Shown here piece after piece: positions 57,960 through 64,000 of a stretch of 64,000 bases of DNA; positions within the stretch are counted from its first letter, which is position 1; the number at the start of each line of letters is the position of its first letter. Source of the DNA: Prado023 sp963798745 (lineage in GTDB: Bacteria; Actinomycetota; Actinomycetes; S36-B12; CAIYMF01); contig CAWCUF010000002.1 of NCBI GenBank assembly GCA_963798745.1, positions 186,001-250,000 on the forward strand, read 5' to 3'. The position numbers and the translations under genes are program-made. The notes under the pieces are model-generated. The model was not told the DNA's origin, did no database searches, and saw nothing but the letters and a program-made list of their open reading frames with translations.

Positions 57960-58382
57960 TCATCTTCTCGGCTCGCGGACCAGCGCCTCGGCCCAGCGCT
58001 CCACCATGGCCGGCGTGCTGGCGACGATCTGGACCTCTCGCACGGTCGTGGGAGTGGACAGCAGCACAGTCAGCGCGATCCGAGTCAGTTCCTCCAACGG
58101 CCAGGCGCCCCGGGCGAGCACCGCGGGCAGCGCCATGGAGCGCGCACCGCGGGCGTTGGCGGCAGCCACGGCGTCCCGGTACGCCTGGGCCAGCAGGCGG
58201 TCAGGTCCGGTGGGCGAATGCCAGCGCGGTGCGGGCACCGTGACCGTCCGACCGCTCGCGCGCGCGCGCCGACCCGGCACCACCACGACGTCCACCTGGG
58301 CGTCAGCGAGGTTGCCGAGAACCACCCGGACATGCGGCCGCTGCACGACTCCCACGTTCCCAGCCCGGCGATTGCCAGGCAA
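57960..58382 (-). CDS. Divergent macro-domain protein
   Basis: This small protein (up to 140 residues) has macro-domain layout: an opening Val-Val-Leu-Gly-Asn-Leu-Ala-Asp-Ala-Gln-Val-Asp-Val-Val-Val-Val. Then come Leu-Leu-Ala-Gln-Ala-Tyr-Arg-Asp-Ala-Val and Gly-Ala-Arg-Ser-Met-Ala-Leu-Pro-Ala-Val, the Trp-Pro-Leu-Glu-Glu-Leu segment, and a final Val-Gln-Ile-Val-Ala-Ser. The usual Asn-Ala-Ala-Asn ADP-ribose loop after the first strand is replaced by Pro-Gly-Arg-Arg-Ala, and the glycine-rich phosphate loop is shortened (Leu-Ala-Arg-Gly-Ala). Binding or hydrolysis of ADP-ribose is therefore doubtful. The outermost start is TTG. In-frame GTGs at 58355 or 58346 are alternatives. Confidence 0.65.
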   Translation of the reverse strand: MPGNRRAGNVGVVQRPHVRVVLGNLADAQVDVVVVPGRRARASGRTVTVPAPRWHSPTGPDRLLAQAYRDAVAAANARGARSMALPAVLARGAWPLEELTRIALTVLLSTPTTVREVQIVASTPAMVERWAEALVREPRR

Positions 58383-58455
58383 GGGGCCAGCACACCGGAT
58401 CCGGGGGGTCCTACGTCCCTCGCGTGCGGGCCGCCGGACTCCTACCCTGCGCTGT

Positions 58456-59793
58456 ATGGCTTCTCACCACATGTCCGCGGTCGACAACGCATGGCTGCGC
58501 ATGGACACCCCGGGCAACCTCCTGGTCGTCAACGCAGTGATGTGGTCGGCGCAGGCCTCCGACTTCGATCGGCTTCGCGAGGTCATCACCGACCGGATGA
58601 TCAACAGGTTCCCGAGGTTCCGCCAGCACCCGGCCAGCTCGCGACTGCCGTTCGGGCGCACCGAGTGGGTCGACGACGACGGCTTCGACGAGGAGCACCA
58701 CTTCCGCTACGTCACCCTCGAGGCCCCCGGTGGCGAGCAGGCCCTGCAGGCCTACGTGGGCAGCCAGACCGGGCTGCCGTTGGCTGCCGACCGCCCGCTG
58801 TGGGAGATCCATTTCATCTCCGGCTTCGAGTCCGGCACTGCGGTGCTGTTCCGCCTGCATCACGCCATCGCCGACGGCGTTGCCCTGACCCGGGTCGTCA
58901 TGTCCTTGACCGACGGCGGTCCCCAGGACGGATTCCGCGAATCCCATGACCCCAGTTCCTCCCAGAGCGTGCTCGACGCCGGGCGGTGGGCGCTGGGCCA
59001 GGGCTGGGGTCTGGCCCGCAATCCGACCCGGGTGATCGGCCTGACCGGCACCGCGCTGCGCGACGCCCGCAGGCTGATCCACCTCGCCCTGCTGCCACCG
59101 AAGCCGACGTCGGTGCTCAGTGGTGCGGTGGTCCCCGAGAAGCTGGTGACCTGGACCGCACCGGTCCCGTTGCCCCACATCAAGGCGATCAGTCGGGCGA
59201 CCGGCGCCACCGTCAACGACGTCCTGCTGGCCGCCCTGGCCGGCGCGCTGGGCACCTACCTCGAGCAGAGGGGAACCCCGCTGCCCAACGTCCGCGTCAT
59301 GGTGCCGGTCAACCTGCGCCCCCTGGATGCCCCGCTGCCCCCGGAGTTGGGCAACGAGTTCGGCTTCTACTTCGTGGACCTGCCCACCGGCGCGATGCAA
59401 CCCGCGCAGCGGATCGCGGCCATGCATGACCACGTGGAGTCCATCAAGGGGTCCCCCGAGGCACTCGTCGCGTTCGGAGTGCTGGCCGGCCTGGGCGCCG
59501 TGCCCCAGCCCGTGGAGGACCTCGGCATCGCGTTCTTCGGCAGCAAGGCGGCTGGGGTCGTGACCAACGTGATCGGCCCCAGCGAGCCGGTCCGCCTTGC
59601 CGGGGCGAAGGTCGACGGCATCATCGGCTGGGTGCCGCGGGCTGGCGACATGGGCTTCGGGGTGGCGATCTACTCCTACGCCGACCAGGTCACGCTCGCG
59701 TTCTCCACCGACTCCGCGCTCATGCCCGACCCCGATCACCTGGCCGACCTGGCCGTGGCGCAACTCGAGGCGATGGGGGAGCTCGTCGGCTGA
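58456..59793 (+). CDS. Wax ester synthase/diacylglycerol acyltransferase (WS/DGAT) family protein
   Basis: This 445-residue O-acyltransferase has the catalytic His135-His136-Ala-Ile-Ala-Asp140-Gly141 (HHxxxDG) and Thr-Val-Asn-Asp-Val-Leu-Leu-Ala near 255. Later it has Pro-Val-Asn-Leu-Arg near 285 and the family Val-Thr-Asn-Val-x-Gly-Pro near 375. It joins acyl-CoA to long-chain alcohols or diacylglycerol for storage lipid in actinomycetes. The N-terminus (Met-Ser-Ala-Val-Asp-Asn-Ala-Trp-Leu) matches family proteins. The start is 7 nt after TACCCT (58443-58448), a leaderless arrangement. It is divergent from the macro-domain gene. Confidence 0.92.
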   Translation: MASHHMSAVDNAWLRMDTPGNLLVVNAVMWSAQASDFDRLREVITDRMINRFPRFRQHPASSRLPFGRTEWVDDDGFDEEHHFRYVTLEAPGGEQALQAYVGSQTGLPLAADRPLWEIHFISGFESGTAVLFRLHHAIADGVALTRVVMSLTDGGPQDGFRESHDPSSSQSVLDAGRWALGQGWGLARNPTRVIGLTGTALRDARRLIHLALLPPKPTSVLSGAVVPEKLVTWTAPVPLPHIKAISRATGATVNDVLLAALAGALGTYLEQRGTPLPNVRVMVPVNLRPLDAPLPPELGNEFGFYFVDLPTGAMQPAQRIAAMHDHVESIKGSPEALVAFGVLAGLGAVPQPVEDLGIAFFGSKAAGVVTNVIGPSEPVRLAGAKVDGIIGWVPRAGDMGFGVAIYSYADQVTLAFSTDSALMPDPDHLADLAVAQLEAMGELVG

Positions 59794-59815
59794 TCCCCCT
59801 CGGATCCAGACCAGC

Positions 59816-60547
59816 TCAGTCCACGATCCGGATCCGCAGCCGGCGGAACCCCTTGCCCTTGTTCTCCACCTTCACGACCTCCATGCGGCCGATCTGCCTG
59901 GTCGAGGCCACGTGGGTGCCGCCGTCGGCCTGGGTGTCCAGGCCCACGATGTCCACGATCCGCACCACCTCGAGGTCCGGGGGCAACAGGTTGGTCGCCG
60001 TGCGGATGATGTCGGGGATCGCGAACGCCTGCTCCCGCGGCAGGACGCTGACCTCGATGGCCCGGTCGGCCTGCACCTCGAGGGCACAGGCGGCCGCCAC
60101 CGCCTCCTTGAAGCCGGGCGGCACCTCGGGCAGGTTGAAGTCCATGCGTGCCTCGAACGGTTCCATGTTCCCGCCGGTCACCAGCGCGCCGAAGTCACGG
60201 AACACGACTCCGCTGAGCAGGTGCAGCCCGGAGTGGGTCCGCATCAGCGCCGTGCGCCGCTCGTCGGCGATGGCGCCGCGCACGGCCGTGGCCACCGGCG
60301 GCACCGGATCGTCGTCGTGGGCCACCAGTCGCAGGTCCTCGCCGCGGCGGGTACCCACGATCCGGGTCTGCACCCCGCCCCAGAGCAGCACACCGTGGTC
60401 CGGTGGTTGGCCGCCGCCGCCGGGGTAGAACGCGGAGCGGTCCAGCACGATCCCGTCGGGGTCCACGTCCAGGACGACGGCGTCCCACTCCCGCAGGGTC
60501 GCATCCGCCAGGTCCAGCCGGGTGGTCGGTCCGCCGTGGTCAGCCAT
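59816..60547 (-). CDS. Alanyl-tRNA editing protein (AlaX type)
   Basis: This 243-residue stand-alone editing domain is related to AlaRS. It has Phe-Tyr-Pro-Gly-Gly-Gly-Gly-Gln-Pro (about 42), the zinc motif Thr-His-Ser-Gly-Leu-His-Leu-Leu (about 107), Val-Thr-Gly-Gly-Asn-Met-Glu-Pro, and Gln-Ala-Asp-Gly-Gly-Thr-His-Val. In classic AlaX the residue before Gly-Gly-Thr-His is the zinc Cys. Here it is Asp, as I recall for other actinobacterial members. It clears mischarged Ser- or Gly-tRNA-Ala. The start at 60547 is 7 nt after TAGGCT (60555-60560). The longer upstream frame is rejected. It lies after glgX on the same strand with its own promoter. Confidence 0.9.
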   Translation of the reverse strand: MADHGGPTTRLDLADATLREWDAVVLDVDPDGIVLDRSAFYPGGGGQPPDHGVLLWGGVQTRIVGTRRGEDLRLVAHDDDPVPPVATAVRGAIADERRTALMRTHSGLHLLSGVVFRDFGALVTGGNMEPFEARMDFNLPEVPPGFKEAVAAACALEVQADRAIEVSVLPREQAFAIPDIIRTATNLLPPDLEVVRIVDIVGLDTQADGGTHVASTRQIGRMEVVKVENKGKGFRRLRIRIVD

Positions 60548-60579
60548 GCGGGGCAGCCTAGTGAGTCGTGCTCCGGTCC

Positions 60580-62742
60580 TCAGTCGCGCACCGGTTCGGC
60601 CGGGCGCCCGGTGTGTCGTCCGACCTCGCGCAGGACGACCACCGATCGCGGCGCCACGTCGCGCACCGCACCGGCCGGGATGAGATCGCCTGCCGAACCC
60701 GGGTCCACCGGCCAGCGCGCGGTGTCGAGCACCTCGACCCACTGCACACCCGCCGAACGGCCCGGGATCACGCACTGGGCCGGCTCATGGTGGGCGTGGA
60801 AGAACAGTGCGAACGAGTCGTCGCTCTGCGCCCGGCCGAACCTGTCGCGCTCGTTGAGCGCCGATCCGTTGAGCACGACGGTCAGGGTGCGCGCCACCCC
60901 GGACTCCCAGTCCCGGCTCGTCATCGGCTCGGCGTCGGGTTGCAGCCAGGAGATGTCGGGCACGTCGTCCCAACTGCGGATCCGCCGGCCCTCGAAGAAC
61001 CGTCGGCGCCGGAAGATCGGGTGCTGGAGCCGCAACTGGATCACCAATCGGGTGAACGCCAGCATCTGCTCGTCGACGGCCGACCAGTCCATCCAGGCCA
61101 GCGCGTTGTCCTGGCAGTAGGTGTTGTTGTTGCCCTGCTGGGTGCGGCTGATCTCATCGCCGTGGGCGATCATCGGCACGCCCTGGCTCAGCAGCAGGGT
61201 GACCATGAGGTTGCGCTTCTGCCGGGCGCGCAGGGCCAGCACGTCCGGGTCGTCGGTGGCCCCCTCCACGCCGCAGTTCCAGGAGCTGTTGTGCGAGTCG
61301 CCGTCGCGGTTGCCCTCGCCGTTGGCCTCGTTGTGCTTCTCGTTGTAGGAGACCAGGTCGTTGAGGGTGAACCCGTCGTGGGCCGTGATGAAGTTGATCG
61401 AGGCGTGCGGGCTGCGCCCGTCGTCGATGTAGAGGTCCGAGGAGCCGGTGAACCGGGAGGCGAACTCCGGCAGCGCGGCGGACTCGCCGCGCCAGTAGTC
61501 CCGGGCGGTGTCGCGGTACCTGCCGTTCCACTCGGTCCAGAGCGCCGGGAAGTTGCCCACCTGGTAGCCGGCGTGGCCGAGGTCCCATGGCTCGGCGATC
61601 AACTTGGTGTTGCTCACGATCGGGTCCTGGTGGACCAGGTCGAAGAACGTGGCGAGCTTGTCGACCTCATGGAACTCGCGGGCCAGCGTGGAGGCGAGGT
61701 CGAACCGGAAGCCGTCCACGTGCATCTCGGCGACCCAGTAGCGCAGGGAGTCCATGATCAGTTGCAGTGACTGCGGGCTGCGCACGTTCACCGAGTTGCC
61801 GGTCCCTGTGGTGTCGAAGTAGTGCCGGGGATCGGACTCCACCAACCGGTAGTAGTCGGGGTTGTCGATCCCGCGGAACGACAGGGTCGGGCCGTTCTCG
61901 TTGCCTTCGGCAGTGTGGTTGTAGACCACGTCGAGCAGAACCTCGATGCCGGCCATGTGCAGCTGGCGGACCATCCCCTTGAACTCGGTGACCTGCTGGC
62001 CCATCGTCCCGGTGGCCGCGTACTCGTTGTGCGGGGCGAAGAACCCGATGGTGTTGTACCCCCAGTAGTTGCGCCGGCCCTGCAGCACCAGGAAGCGATC
62101 CTGCACGAACTGGTGGACCGGCATGAGCTCCACAGCAGTCACGCCCAGTGCCAGCAGGTACTCGATCATCGCCGGGTGGGCCAGGCCCGCGTAGGTACCG
62201 CGCAGCACCGGCTCGATGTCGGGGTGGGTCATCGTCATGCCCTTGACGTGCGCCTCGTAGATGATCGTCTCGCTGTAGGGGCGCCCGATGTGCCGATCCG
62301 AGGTCCAGTCGAAGTACGGGCTGGTCACCACCGAGAGCATGGTGTGACCGAGGCTGTCGCTGTCGTCGCGGCGATCGGGATTTCCGATCTGGTGCCCGTG
62401 CACCGCCTGGCTCGCGTCGGCCATCCCGGTGATGGCCCGGGCATAGGGGTCCAGCAGCAGCTTGTTGGCGTTGAACCGCAGCCCACGGGCCGGGTCCCAG
62501 GGTCCGTGCACCCGGTAGCCGTAGCGCTGGCCGGGGCCCACCATCGGCAGGTGGGTGTGCCAGACCCCGGAGCTCTTCTCCTCCAGGGCAAGGCGGTGCT
62601 CCCCATCGTCGTCGTCGATCAGGCACAGCTCGACCTTGTCGGCGCGTTCGGCGTAGAGCGCGAAGTTGGTGCCCAGGCCGCCGTAGGCCGCACCCAGCGG
62701 ATAGCGCTCCCCAGGCCAGCGGGTGTCCAGTCGAATCGGCAT
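60580..62742 (-). CDS. glgX: Glycogen debranching enzyme GlgX
   Basis: This 720-residue GH13 isoamylase-type enzyme hydrolyses alpha-1,6 branches of (phosphorylase-limit) glycogen. It has a CBM48 N-terminal domain (about 10-130) and a catalytic barrel with Asp-Val-Val-Tyr-Asn-His-Thr near 270. The nucleophile lies in Gly-Phe-Arg-Phe-Asp-Leu-Ala near 349, the acid/base in Ala-Glu-Pro-Trp-Asp near 383, and the third acidic residue in Thr-Ala-His-Asp-Gly-Phe near 455. A C-terminal beta domain completes it. The start has GGAGG 7 nt upstream. The 831-residue reading is rejected. TreX-like activity is also possible. No other glycogen genes are adjacent. Confidence 0.94.
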   Translation of the reverse strand: MPIRLDTRWPGERYPLGAAYGGLGTNFALYAERADKVELCLIDDDDGEHRLALEEKSSGVWHTHLPMVGPGQRYGYRVHGPWDPARGLRFNANKLLLDPYARAITGMADASQAVHGHQIGNPDRRDDSDSLGHTMLSVVTSPYFDWTSDRHIGRPYSETIIYEAHVKGMTMTHPDIEPVLRGTYAGLAHPAMIEYLLALGVTAVELMPVHQFVQDRFLVLQGRRNYWGYNTIGFFAPHNEYAATGTMGQQVTEFKGMVRQLHMAGIEVLLDVVYNHTAEGNENGPTLSFRGIDNPDYYRLVESDPRHYFDTTGTGNSVNVRSPQSLQLIMDSLRYWVAEMHVDGFRFDLASTLAREFHEVDKLATFFDLVHQDPIVSNTKLIAEPWDLGHAGYQVGNFPALWTEWNGRYRDTARDYWRGESAALPEFASRFTGSSDLYIDDGRSPHASINFITAHDGFTLNDLVSYNEKHNEANGEGNRDGDSHNSSWNCGVEGATDDPDVLALRARQKRNLMVTLLLSQGVPMIAHGDEISRTQQGNNNTYCQDNALAWMDWSAVDEQMLAFTRLVIQLRLQHPIFRRRRFFEGRRIRSWDDVPDISWLQPDAEPMTSRDWESGVARTLTVVLNGSALNERDRFGRAQSDDSFALFFHAHHEPAQCVIPGRSAGVQWVEVLDTARWPVDPGSAGDLIPAGAVRDVAPRSVVVLREVGRHTGRPAEPVRD

Positions 62743-62872
62743 GTCGCACCTCCGTGGCCAGAGTAGGGTCCGTGGCGCCGGGGTGGCCCTGCCAGAAGCG
62801 GCGGACCGGCCACCGTTGTCCGGCCGTCGAGGTAGCGTGGGGCCCTGCCCGATACGCCCGCCTGGAGGACCT

Positions 62873-64000
62873 GTGGACAGCTCCGTCACCGCCGTTGACC
62901 CCGCGATCGAGCCGGTCGGGCTGCCCTTCGCCGCCAGCGCCGAGGAGGTGCTGGCCGGGTTGGCGACCTCACCTGCGGGCCTGTCGGGCGACGAGGCGGC
63001 CCGGCGCATCGACCGGTGGGGCCCCAACAAGCTGCCCGAACCGGAGCGCGCGTCCCTGCTGCGTCGCGTGGCCAAGCACTTCGACGACGTGCTGATCTAC
63101 ATCCTGCTGGCCGCGGCGGTGCTCAAGGCCATCCTCGGCGACTGGGTCGACTTCGCCGTGATCCTGGCGGTCGCGATCATCAGCGCCATGATCGGGTTCA
63201 TCCAGGAGGGCCGCGCCCACGACGCGCTCGAGGGCATCAAGAACATGCTCTCCCTGGACGCCCAGGCTCGCCGCGACGACCAGTGGCAGCACATTCCCGC
63301 CGCGGACCTCGTGCCCGGGGACATCGTCCGGGTCCGCTCGGGCGACAAGGTGCCGGCCGACCTGCGTCTGGTCGAGGCGGTGAACCTGCGGGTCGAGGAG
63401 TCCGCGCTCACCGGCGAGGCGCTCCCCACGGAGAAGTCGCTGGACCCGGTCGAGGACGAGGCTGGGGTGGGCGACCGCTCGAGCATGCTGTTCTCCGGCA
63501 CGCTGGTCGCCGCCGGGCAGGGGGTCGGCGTGGTGACGGCCACGGGTGCGCAGGCCGAGATCGGACGGATCCAGGCGATGCTGTCCGGCATCGAGGAGTT
63601 CGACACCCCCCTGACCCGTGAGATGGCCAAGTTCGGCAAGCAGCTGTCCTGGATCATCCTGGGCATGGCCGCGGTCATGCTGCTGATCGGCACCGTGATC
63701 CACGACTTCGAGCCGGCGGAGCTGATCTCCGCGGCGATCGGCTTCGCGGTGGCCGCGATCCCCGAGGGGCTGCCGGCCCTGGTCACGATCACCCTCGCCC
63801 TGGGTGTGCAGCAGATGGCCTCCCGCAACGCCATCATGCGCAACCTGCCGGCTGTGGAGACCCTCGGCGCGGTCACCACCGTCTGCTCGGACAAGACCGG
63901 GACCCTGACCCGCAATGAGATGACGGTGCGGCACGTGATCACCGGTCGCGGTGAGTACGACGTCGCCGGCCTGGGCTACCAGCCCGAGGGTGGGATCACC
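62873..64000 (+). CDS. Cation-transporting P-type ATPase (partial, 5' part)
   Basis: 376 codons are visible before the window ends. The N-terminal cation-ATPase domain (Leu-Ser-Gly-Asp-Glu-Ala-Ala-Arg-Arg...Gly-Pro-Asn-Lys-Leu-Pro) is followed by two membrane helices. The actuator domain has Val-Pro-Gly-Asp-Ile-Val near 145 and Ser-Ala-Leu-Thr-Gly-Glu near 178. Membrane helix 4 has Ile-Pro-Glu-Gly-Leu-Pro, and the phosphorylation motif is Cys-Ser-Asp-Lys-Thr-Gly-Thr-Leu-Thr near 340. The Pro-Glu-Gly-Leu-Pro helix puts it in the type II (Ca2+/Na+/K+-like) group, not the heavy-metal pumps. The GTG start has GGAGG 4 nt upstream and lies 130 bp from divergent glgX. The exact ion cannot be told from this part. 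Confidence 0.93.
   Translation, partial: MDSSVTAVDPAIEPVGLPFAASAEEVLAGLATSPAGLSGDEAARRIDRWGPNKLPEPERASLLRRVAKHFDDVLIYILLAAAVLKAILGDWVDFAVILAVAIISAMIGFIQEGRAHDALEGIKNMLSLDAQARRDDQWQHIPAADLVPGDIVRVRSGDKVPADLRLVEAVNLRVEESALTGEALPTEKSLDPVEDEAGVGDRSSMLFSGTLVAAGQGVGVVTATGAQAEIGRIQAMLSGIEEFDTPLTREMAKFGKQLSWIILGMAAVMLLIGTVIHDFEPAELISAAIGFAVAAIPEGLPALVTITLALGVQQMASRNAIMRNLPAVETLGAVTTVCSDKTGTLTRNEMTVRHVITGRGEYDVAGLGYQPEGGIT

Overview
The window is high-GC DNA (roughly 70%) from the chromosome of an actinomycete (Actinomycetota). The evidence is strong G/C third-position bias, GTG starts, leaderless-type promoters, a mycobacterial-type LexA box, a DUF222/HNH (13E12-type) gene, an MMPL transporter, a WS/DGAT acyltransferase, and an ECF sigma/anti-sigma pair beside a fasciclin gene. 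A pyruvate:ferredoxin oxidoreductase operon, GlgX, a 6-phospho-beta-glucosidase and an HPr kinase suggest a facultative or fermentative, glycogen-storing Micrococcales or Propionibacteriales member. That placement is inference. No rRNA, tRNA, CRISPR array, intact insertion sequence or prophage was recognised.

Layout. 1-3.5 kb is a leftward sulfide operon: HTH-PocR regulator, sulfide:quinone oxidoreductase, DUF1641, TusE/DsrC-like protein, DsrE (cut by the window edge). It has two dyads in its promoter and is followed by a decayed DUF1801 gene. 4-10.5 kb holds an acyltransferase, a GH1 6-phospho-beta-glucosidase, a LexA-boxed DUF222-HNH gene, a histidine phosphatase, a TPR protein and apt. 10.5-18 kb holds an MMPL transporter with an exported repeat-rich partner, then a queuosine-precursor transporter convergent with tgt. 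18-24 kb holds TM2 and pentapeptide proteins, an aldehyde dehydrogenase, and a fasciclin/MBL/anti-sigma/ECF-sigma group in which the fasciclin and sigma genes share a promoter motif with identical spacing.

24-30 kb holds pepN, a nitroreductase-family reductase behind a MarR-like dyad, and a tightly coupled triad: HPr kinase, tyrosine phosphatase, and a second HprK homologue that has lost its P-loop lysine, catalytic histidine and signature Glu-Ile-Arg-Gly. This triad is my best candidate for an undescribed system. 30-43 kb holds an MFS remnant, an AAA ATPase under a 15-bp inverted repeat, a PadR regulator, and a four-gene operon of NERD-helicase, recC, recB and recD. 43-49 kb holds a second PlsC-like acyltransferase, an alpha/beta hydrolase and an HTH-nSTAND-WD40 gene broken by a frameshift at a 16-bp palindrome. 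49-57 kb is an operon of a giant 1680-residue PFOR and an NfnB-NfnA fusion. 57-64 kb holds TrmO, a divergent macro domain, a WS/DGAT enzyme, AlaX-type tRNA editing, glgX, and the start of a P-type ATPase cut by the window end.

Regulatory themes. At least twelve genes have a TAnnnT-like -10 only 6-7 nt before the start codon, the leaderless signature. This settles several start choices. A 15-bp-arm, 9-nt-loop palindrome occurs twice, 14 kb apart.
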